A DNA stretch of 11,993 nucleotides. It comes from Chloroflexota bacterium (GTDB taxonomy: Bacteria > Chloroflexota > Dehalococcoidia > Lucifugimonadales > Australimonadaceae). The first letter of the stretch is position 1. Each line of letters starts with the position of its first letter. The stretch covers positions 1 to 11,993 of the forward strand of contig JAQBVZ010000005.1 of the NCBI GenBank assembly GCA_027625205.1, written 5' to 3'. The translations under genes and the position numbers were made by a program. A model generated the notes under the pieces. It did no database searches and had not been told where the DNA came from. It saw nothing but the letters and a program-made list of their open reading frames with translations. This document shows positions 7,324-11,993 of the stretch, in pieces.

Positions 7324-8394
7324 ATGGCAGAGATACTCGGCATTGGCACAACTGACTTTCCCATGCTTCGGGAGACGCCTGGTGGCATGACCGGAGTTTT
7401 GTACTCCGGGCTCAGCACCGGCACCCACTACAAACCGGAGACCAAGGACCCCAAGAACTGGCCTGAACCCATGCAGAAGGAGTGGAGCGACGACTTCGGC
7501 AGGGCGGCTGGCATCGAAAAGCAGCAGCGGCAGTTTGAGATGCTCCGCAAGATTCGGGGCACGATAGACGACTTCAAGCCAGACTTCATTCTCATCTGGT
7601 CCAAAGATGCCCGTGAATCTCTGGGCAATTACTGCATCGCGCCGTACGTTGTCCAGGCCCATGAAGAAGTGCAATGCAGGCTGTTTGACGGCTCCATTGG
7701 CGCAAGCCTGTTTGGCCTGGACAAGCCCCTGGGCAACGCCTTTGGTCAGGACCCGGAGCGCATGGCCACCATCAAGGGCCACCCGGTGGGCGCGCTCCAC
7801 CTGGTGCGCGGGCTTCAGGATGCGGGGCTTAACCCCACGTACTCAACGGAGGCCCGCCATCCCAACGGGCTGGCCCACACCTTCTGCGGCGTGGTCACGC
7901 ACCTGGACATTGACCGGTTTGAGTTCCCCTATCCAGTAGTGCCCGTCTCCGTGAACCCCTTTGCTACGCGGCAGCGCGGCAGCGACGGCCTTGCCCCCCT
8001 GAACCCCAATGACCCAAAGCCCATCTCACCCAAGCATGCCTTTGATCTGGGCAGGGCAACGGCCCGCATCCTCAGGGCCAGCCCATGGCGGGTGGTGCTC
8101 TGCGCGGGCGTCGGCTGGTCTCACGCCCAGAACACCAGCTGGGAGCGCCAGTGGGTACACCCTGACATGGAGGGCGACCGCAAGTTCCACGAGCAGTGGA
8201 AGAACAACCAGTTTGACAAGTGGGACCAGATAACCGCTGAGGACCTGGAGAAGACAGCCAACTGGGAGCTGGTCAACTGGATAGCCCTGGCGGGAGCCAT
8301 GACTGAGCTTGGTGCAAAGGTGGAGTTCAGTGATCTCCAGGAGAACTGGGCTTTCAACTCCAACTGGGTCAACACCATCTTCTCAGTGGCGTAG
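7324..8394 (+). CDS. LigB-superfamily extradiol dioxygenase-like protein (class III subunit B type), altered metal site
   Basis: 356-residue protein resembling the catalytic B subunit of class III extradiol ring-cleavage dioxygenases (protocatechuate 4,5-dioxygenase LigB type), which use Fe(II) to open catechol-like rings. Family pattern: N-terminal strand MAEILGIGTTDFPML, PDFILIWSKDARE (86-98), a middle strand region with FPYPVVPVSVNPF (201-213), VVLCAGVGWSHAQ (257-269) with S266-H267 at the place of the catalytic histidine, and ANWELVNWIALAGAM (312-326) with E315 at the place of the ligand glutamate. The usual first-ligand histidine (GxxH-x-P) is D11 here, and the second-ligand region reads KDARE without histidine. 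Activity is therefore uncertain, and another metal or reaction is possible. The ATG follows GGGAGGG (7314-7320) by three bases. It lies 33 bp after the aconitase gene and before a strong terminator. No LigA-like small subunit is adjacent. Confidence 0.75.
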   Translation: MAEILGIGTTDFPMLRETPGGMTGVLYSGLSTGTHYKPETKDPKNWPEPMQKEWSDDFGRAAGIEKQQRQFEMLRKIRGTIDDFKPDFILIWSKDARESLGNYCIAPYVVQAHEEVQCRLFDGSIGASLFGLDKPLGNAFGQDPERMATIKGHPVGALHLVRGLQDAGLNPTYSTEARHPNGLAHTFCGVVTHLDIDRFEFPYPVVPVSVNPFATRQRGSDGLAPLNPNDPKPISPKHAFDLGRATARILRASPWRVVLCAGVGWSHAQNTSWERQWVHPDMEGDRKFHEQWKNNQFDKWDQITAEDLEKTANWELVNWIALAGAMTELGAKVEFSDLQENWAFNSNWVNTIFSVA

Positions 8395-8410
8395 GGCTCG
8401 TTTGTTAGTG

Positions 8411-8453
8411 AATAAGAATGGGGCCGGTGCATTGCACCGGCCCCATTCTTATT
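8411..8453. terminator. Bidirectional terminator between convergent units
   Basis: A perfect inverted repeat has 21-base arms (8411-8431 and 8433-8453) around a single central T. The GC-rich core GGGGCCGGTGC pairs with GCACCGGCCCC, and the outer arms are AT-rich (AATAAGAAT / ATTCTTATT). T-rich sequence follows on both strands (ATTGTCTTTG on +, TTCTTATTCACT on -). It stands 16 bases after the LigB-like stop and 31 bases after the ABC permease stop on the other strand, so it can end both transcripts. Confidence 0.88.
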
Positions 8454-8484
8454 GTCTTTGTTTATATATAGCTTCCGCCCTAGA

Positions 8485-10239
8485 CTAGAAGCCCCGTATG
8501 CGTGGCAGGACAAGCCCCCGAAGGATAGCAATAGCAGCGCCAAGGATCACTACAATAAGTATGGAAAATGCAGCCGCACTGCCCATGTCTCCACTCTGCA
8601 GAGCGTTCCAGACCATAACGCTGAGCATCTTATTATCCTGAGAGCCCAGCAGCAGGGCCATGGTGAAGTCTCTGAAGGCCAAAAAGAAGATGAGGATGAA
8701 TCCAATGAACATGCTGGGGGCCAGCAACGGCATGATGACCCGCCTAAGGGTCTCCAGCATGGACGCTCCACTGGCAAGGGAAGCCTCCTCCAACTCTTTA
8801 CCCAACTGGACTATGCCAGCCGAGTTGATGCGATAGGCCAGGGAGAACCGGAAGGAGTACGCCAACACTAATACCCATATCGTGCCGTAGATGGGTACCC
8901 AACGGGAGATTGTGAAGTAGAAGATGAGGAAAGCCACCGCGGCAATGACGCTGGGAACGGCAACGGATGATGATGCTAGCAGGTCCAACAGACGCTTGCC
9001 ACGCATCTTGCTGCGGACCACAATCCACGCCACAATCGCGGAGAAGAACGCCACAATGCTGGCGGCGCCTATCGCAACAATGAAGGTGTTCTTGAGCGCC
9101 AAGTAGAACGCTCCATCGGAAAAGACCTCGCGGTATGCAGTAAGCGAGAGGAATTGCAACTGGTCAACGGCAGGCGGCGCGAACCTGTCGAGCAGGCTCG
9201 CCCAGAGCAGTATGAACAACGGAAAGACGAACTGCACCAGCCCAAACAGCCCCACCATGACCAGTGCTGGATACTTCCATGCTCCCAGAGCAAAACGCTT
9301 GGGCCTGTAACCCTTGCCGGTAATGGTGGCAAAGCGATTAGCCTGACGGGTGAGGTGCGAGTAGATGAAGAACAGCATATATGTGAACGTCAGGAAGCTC
9401 AGAGAAAGCGCCGCCACCTCACCGTAACGAGGGAAGTCCCCCACTGGGTTCAGAGCGAAGTACACGCTGTTGGCAAACACCTTGGTGCGGGCGCCTAGGA
9501 CCAAAGGAACGTCAAAAGCTTCAATGGCAAGGATGAATAGCAGTACCAAAGTGCTCAAAACGGAGGGACGCAGAATGGGTAGGGTCACTCGTCGTAACGT
9601 ATTGAGGGTGGACGCGCCAGAGGCTGAGCTGGCCTCTTCTAGAGATGAGTCCATGCTTTTCAGTGAAGCGCTGAGCAGCAAGAACCCCAAACTGGACATA
9701 GTGAGCCCTTGGACCCAGATCATGCCGTAAAAGGTAAAGATGTCAAAGGGCCCGGAGCCGTCCAGACGCAGAGCGCCGCGAATGGCCACATTCAGAAGGC
9801 CGTTGTTTTCACCTAGCAGGAAAATCCACGCCAAGGCCACAACAATAGGCGGCATCATGATGGGTACCAGGGCCAATACAAAAATGCCGTTCCGGAATGG
9901 TATGTCCGTTCTTTCCACCAAGTATGCCAGCGTGAAACCAATTACAGAGGCCAACGCCACGGCACCGCCGGCGAACATGGCGGTGTCCTTCATTATGGCG
10001 AGGGAGTCTCGTTCTTTATAAGCGCTGACAAAGTTCTGTAGGGTGAAATGAGCAGACTCTTCAAAAGGGAGGCGGTCAACTGGGCCACGGAATGCCGCAA
10101 AGATATCAGCCAACAGCGGAATGCCTATGAGATAGGTCACCGTTAGCACGGCCAGCACCATCAGCAGTTTGTCGCCGCTTATAGGCAATGACAGGCGCTG
10201 GAGGATTGGCCGTTTTTTGGTTGTAGCCTCTTGACTCAT
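8485..10239 (-). CDS. ABC transporter permease, two fused MetI-type domains (FbpB-like)
   Basis: 584-residue inner-membrane protein made of two tandem binding-protein-dependent permease halves, the architecture of ferric-iron FbpB/SfuB and related 2-aminoethylphosphonate or thiamine permeases. Hydrophobic segments recur along both halves (for example about 25-50, 84-108, 118-142, 222-248, 326-350, 384-408, 427-445, 508-530 and 557-578), consistent with about 12 helices. Each half ends with the EAA loop that docks the ATPase: LEEASSASGASTLNTLRR (200-217) and LEEASLASGASMLETLRR (483-500). The near identity of these loops suggests ancient internal duplication. The ATG at 10239 has only a weak AGGG upstream. 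It is preceded on the same strand by the solute-binding lipoprotein (115-bp gap holding a hairpin) and followed by a terminator; no ATPase gene is between. The iron substrate is a guess from architecture. Confidence 0.9.
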   Translation of the reverse strand: MSQEATTKKRPILQRLSLPISGDKLLMVLAVLTVTYLIGIPLLADIFAAFRGPVDRLPFEESAHFTLQNFVSAYKERDSLAIMKDTAMFAGGAVALASVIGFTLAYLVERTDIPFRNGIFVLALVPIMMPPIVVALAWIFLLGENNGLLNVAIRGALRLDGSGPFDIFTFYGMIWVQGLTMSSLGFLLLSASLKSMDSSLEEASSASGASTLNTLRRVTLPILRPSVLSTLVLLFILAIEAFDVPLVLGARTKVFANSVYFALNPVGDFPRYGEVAALSLSFLTFTYMLFFIYSHLTRQANRFATITGKGYRPKRFALGAWKYPALVMVGLFGLVQFVFPLFILLWASLLDRFAPPAVDQLQFLSLTAYREVFSDGAFYLALKNTFIVAIGAASIVAFFSAIVAWIVVRSKMRGKRLLDLLASSSVAVPSVIAAVAFLIFYFTISRWVPIYGTIWVLVLAYSFRFSLAYRINSAGIVQLGKELEEASLASGASMLETLRRVIMPLLAPSMFIGFILIFFLAFRDFTMALLLGSQDNKMLSVMVWNALQSGDMGSAAAFSILIVVILGAAIAILRGLVLPRIRGF

Positions 10240-10283
10240 ATCTTGCCCTATCAGCCCAAGGGTAAGGGTGCTGTCTCTCTTAC

Positions 10284-10335
10284 TTAGTATATACGCCCCA
10301 CCGGCCAGAATAGACCGGTGGGGCGTATATACTAA
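10284..10335 (-). terminator. Intra-operon hairpin between binding protein and permease genes
   Basis: A perfect inverted repeat has 21-base arms (10284-10304 and 10315-10335) and a 10-base loop. It has a GC-rich core (CGCCCCACCGG / CCGGTGGGGCG) and an AT-rich foot (TTAGTATATA). It lies 19 bases after the solute-binding-protein stop and 44 bases before the permease start. There is no clean T-tract after it on the minus strand. It may act as a partial terminator or an mRNA-stabilising stem, lowering permease output relative to the binding protein, as is common in ABC uptake operons. Confidence 0.75.
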
Positions 10336-10354
10336 CTATTTGCCTGGGACGGAA

Positions 10355-11464
10355 TTACTGGCCCAGAGCAAAGCTGCGGACCGCGTTCGCAATGCGGGCG
10401 CGCTCCTGGAAATTCTCAGAGGACTCATAGACGACGTTGGTGCCGGAAGCATCAATTGCCGTTTGAACCGGGTTGTTCTGAGATGGGCCGGTCCGGGCAA
10501 CGGCAGCGGTATCAAAGATGCCCTGCTGGCCCTCAGGGGAGGCCAACCACCATAGCATCAACTGGGCAGTGTTCGGGTGCGGGGCGTCAGTCAGGATGGG
10601 TAGACTGATACGGGCCACACCGTGAGTGCCGGTGAAGAAGTAATCCACGTTGTTACCCTTGCGCTGCTCAACCAGGGTCCTGTCCACGGAAGAGAACAGA
10701 GCCACGGGTTTCTCTTTGGCGTTGACCAAGTCACGGTAGGAGGAGCTGAGAGTAGCCTCAGCGTCATCCAGTAGCTGCTTGGTCAATAGCTTGGCGCCCT
10801 CTTCACCCTCAGACATGCCTACGAAGCCCATGCCAAAGAAGTACAAGAAGTTGTCTACTGCAAGCTTGCCCTTCCACTTGGGGTCAAGAAAGCCGGAGAG
10901 GTCCGTGGGGAAATCAGAGGCGCTGAATTCGTCAGTGTTGTACGTGTGGGCGTACACAAAGTCATAGAAGATGGGGTTGTGTCCGTTGCCCTGAAGGTAA
11001 TCACCTTCGTATCCCAGGGCGGTCCAGTCCACCTCATCCGCCCCTAAGAGGTAGCCACGATCGATGAGGCTGGCAGCCACACCTGCGGAGGAATTCACCA
11101 TGTCCGTGGTCACGTTGTTGCCCTGGTACTGGGCAATGACCTTGGTGGGACGTTCGGGAGTGGAGGCCACTTCAATGTTCACCTGAATGCCAGGGAACAG
11201 ATCGGCAAAGGCCCCGTTAAACAAATCATCATAGATGGAACTGTCCATCATGATGTTGAGCTCTCCGCCTTCAGCCAGAGCCTTCTGGTAGAGATCGTTG
11301 ATGTACGCGTCGTCCGTGGGGCCGGTTGGCGTAGCAGTGGCTTGTGCGGGGGACGTCGCCGTGGGCGTAGCCGTTGCGTCCGCGCCACATCCGGCAGCGA
11401 CAAGCGCAATTGCCAATAGCGCTATCAAACCAACAAATTTTCGTTGCATGAACCGAGAAATCAT
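10355..11464 (-). CDS. ABC transporter solute-binding lipoprotein (FbpA-like family)
   Basis: 369-residue exported lipoprotein that delivers a ligand to the neighbouring permease. The signal peptide is MISRFMQRKFVGLIALLAIA with LVAAGC, giving a lipidated C26. An Ala/Thr/Pro-rich linker follows (residues 28-50, rich in TAT and TPT). The binding-protein fold starts at about 66 (GGELNIMMDSS), with VYAHTYNTDEF (170-180), FLDPKWKGKLAVDN (192-205), VDYFFTGTHGVARI (273-286) and APHPNTAQLMLWWLASPEGQ (294-313), which are family-typical blocks of periplasmic Fe3+-type binding proteins. I do not see the paired tyrosines that hold iron in classical FbpA, so the ligand is open. The ATG at 11464 follows AAGGAG (11471-11476) by six bases; an in-frame ATG at 11530 would put 22 charged residues before the signal peptide. 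A paralogue lies immediately upstream. Confidence 0.92.
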   Translation of the reverse strand: MISRFMQRKFVGLIALLAIALVAAGCGADATATPTATSPAQATATPTGPTDDAYINDLYQKALAEGGELNIMMDSSIYDDLFNGAFADLFPGIQVNIEVASTPERPTKVIAQYQGNNVTTDMVNSSAGVAASLIDRGYLLGADEVDWTALGYEGDYLQGNGHNPIFYDFVYAHTYNTDEFSASDFPTDLSGFLDPKWKGKLAVDNFLYFFGMGFVGMSEGEEGAKLLTKQLLDDAEATLSSSYRDLVNAKEKPVALFSSVDRTLVEQRKGNNVDYFFTGTHGVARISLPILTDAPHPNTAQLMLWWLASPEGQQGIFDTAAVARTGPSQNNPVQTAIDASGTNVVYESSENFQERARIANAVRSFALGQ

Positions 11465-11554
11465 GAATCGCTCCTTCTTAAATCGCTGGGCCGGTATTGC
11501 GCCAGAGGAATCACTCCGGTGCTCCGGCAAGCTTCGCTACTTAACTGGCTTGCG

Positions 11555-11583
11555 AGTTTAGTTACACTTGAGTCGAAAGTCAA
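11555..11583 (-). promoter_or_regulatory. Putative sigma-70-type promoter of the solute-binding protein / permease unit
   Basis: On the minus strand TTGACT (11578-11583, five of six -35 matches) is followed after exactly 17 bases by TAAACT (11555-11560, four of six -10 matches). Transcription would start near 11548, giving an 80- to 85-base leader before the lipoprotein ATG. A 6-bp inverted repeat GCAAGC/GCTTGC (11527-11532 and 11548-11553) sits at the start of that leader. This promoter suggests the lipoprotein can be transcribed independently of the upstream paralogue. Confidence 0.5.
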
Positions 11584-11661
11584 CGGTAATAGGGGACGTA
11601 AGTGGCCGACTTCGCAAAAATGGTTGGTACAGTACATTGCCCAGAATGGCCCTCCAAGGGG

Positions 11662-11993
11662 CTATTGACCTAGTACAGCCTCTCGCATGACCACTGTGAG
11701 CCGTGCACGCTCCCGCCAGTTGTCGTCACTCTCCAGCACAAGGTCCGCGCCACTTTCCGCCGCGCGGCGGATGATTTCATTGTCCTCGCCGGGGCCAGCC
11801 ACCAGCGCCTGTGCTGACGCCTCAAAGAGCGACGCCTTTCCTTCATGAGTGGCCAGCCAGTAGTTGAACAATTTGGCCGCGCTGGGGTTTGGGGCCTCTT
11901 TCACCATGGCCAGTCCAATACGGGCCGCGCCGCCTACTGGAGTAAAGAAGTAGTCAACTGGGGCTCCGTCGCGGGCGTCTTTAATCATGCGGT
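11662..11993 (-). CDS. C-terminal part of a second, paralogous ABC solute-binding protein (5' end outside window)
   Basis: About 110 codons are visible, open to the right edge and ending with TAG at 11662-11664. The ATG at 11988 is internal: the frame continues through it, and the sequence corresponds to the last third of the neighbouring binding protein. Blocks align one to one with that protein: PVDYFFTPVGGAARI against NVDYFFTGTHGVARI, EAPNPSAAKLFNYWLATHEGK against DAPHPNTAQLMLWWLASPEGQ, LVLESDDNWRERARL against VVYESSENFQERARI, and the same final LGQ. This is a tandem duplication, now well diverged. The two may bind different ligands for one permease or serve separate transporters. It ends 197 bp before the next gene's start on the same strand. 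The ligand is unknown. Confidence 0.88.
   Translation of the reverse strand, partial: RMIKDARDGAPVDYFFTPVGGAARIGLAMVKEAPNPSAAKLFNYWLATHEGKASLFEASAQALVAGPGEDNEIIRRAAESGADLVLESDDNWRERARLTVVMREAVLGQ

Noticed and set aside
6739-7800. 353-codon minus-strand open frame across the aconitase / LigB-like junction
   Set aside because: It lies antisense to two clearly real genes. Its translation has no recognisable family pattern and no supported start, and it is explained by codon bias of the + strand genes.
11465-11530. Upstream ATG for the solute-binding lipoprotein
   Set aside because: It would bury the signal peptide behind 22 charged residues; the ATG at 11464 has an ideal AAGGAG site.
1-11993. 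CRISPR array, insertion sequence, integrase or attachment-site repeats
   Set aside because: No regularly spaced repeats, transposase motifs or flanking terminal repeats were seen; the only strong inverted repeats are the two intergenic hairpins.
1-11993. Selenoprotein with in-frame UGA
   Set aside because: All genes that end in the window end with TAG or TAA in a position fitting the family length, and none shows homologous sequence continuing past a UGA.

Overview
The window looks like a piece of a Chloroflexota chromosome (a Dehalococcoidia/SAR202-like or related lineage is my best guess). This rests on moderately GC-rich coding sequence, a NurA protein closely resembling the Chloroflexota form as I remember it, and a lipoprotein whose mature N-terminus is an Ala/Thr/Pro-rich linker, a style common in that phylum. 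The phylum is an inference from protein style; no rRNA or other marker gene is present. Genes are densely packed on both strands. There are no insertion sequences, CRISPR arrays, tRNAs or phage genes that I can see.

Layout, left to right. (1) The 3' end of an unrecognised + strand gene (to 158) runs into a convergent NurA-domain nuclease gene (161-1363, -). (2) Divergent from nurA is an ECF sigma factor with a C-terminal SnoaL-like domain (1529-2530, +, TTG start). It converges on a small ABM-like monooxygenase-fold gene (2550-2864, -). (3) Next is selB, the selenocysteine-specific elongation factor (2963-4828, -), which predicts selenocysteine decoding in this organism, although no selA/selC/selD or obvious selenoprotein lies here. 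(4) Divergent from selB is a two-gene unit: a mitochondrial-type aconitase (5011-7290, +) and a LigB-family extradiol-dioxygenase-like protein (7324-8394, +) whose first metal-ligand histidine appears to be aspartate. (5) A perfect 21-bp-arm hairpin (8411-8453) separates this unit from a convergent ABC uptake operon on the - strand. That operon reads, in transcription order: the 3' end of one solute-binding protein (11662 to beyond the right edge), a paralogous solute-binding lipoprotein (10355-11464) with its own candidate promoter, a second perfect 21-bp-arm hairpin (10284-10335), and a fused two-domain permease (8485-10239). No ATPase gene is present in the visible part.

Most of the window is housekeeping or metabolic and should be annotated with confidence. 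I did not find a clearly new multi-gene system. The points most worth checking are the altered metal site and aconitase linkage of the LigB-like protein, a four-cysteine insert in the NurA protein, the tandem binding proteins with a hairpin before the permease and no ATPase, and start-codon corrections for several genes.
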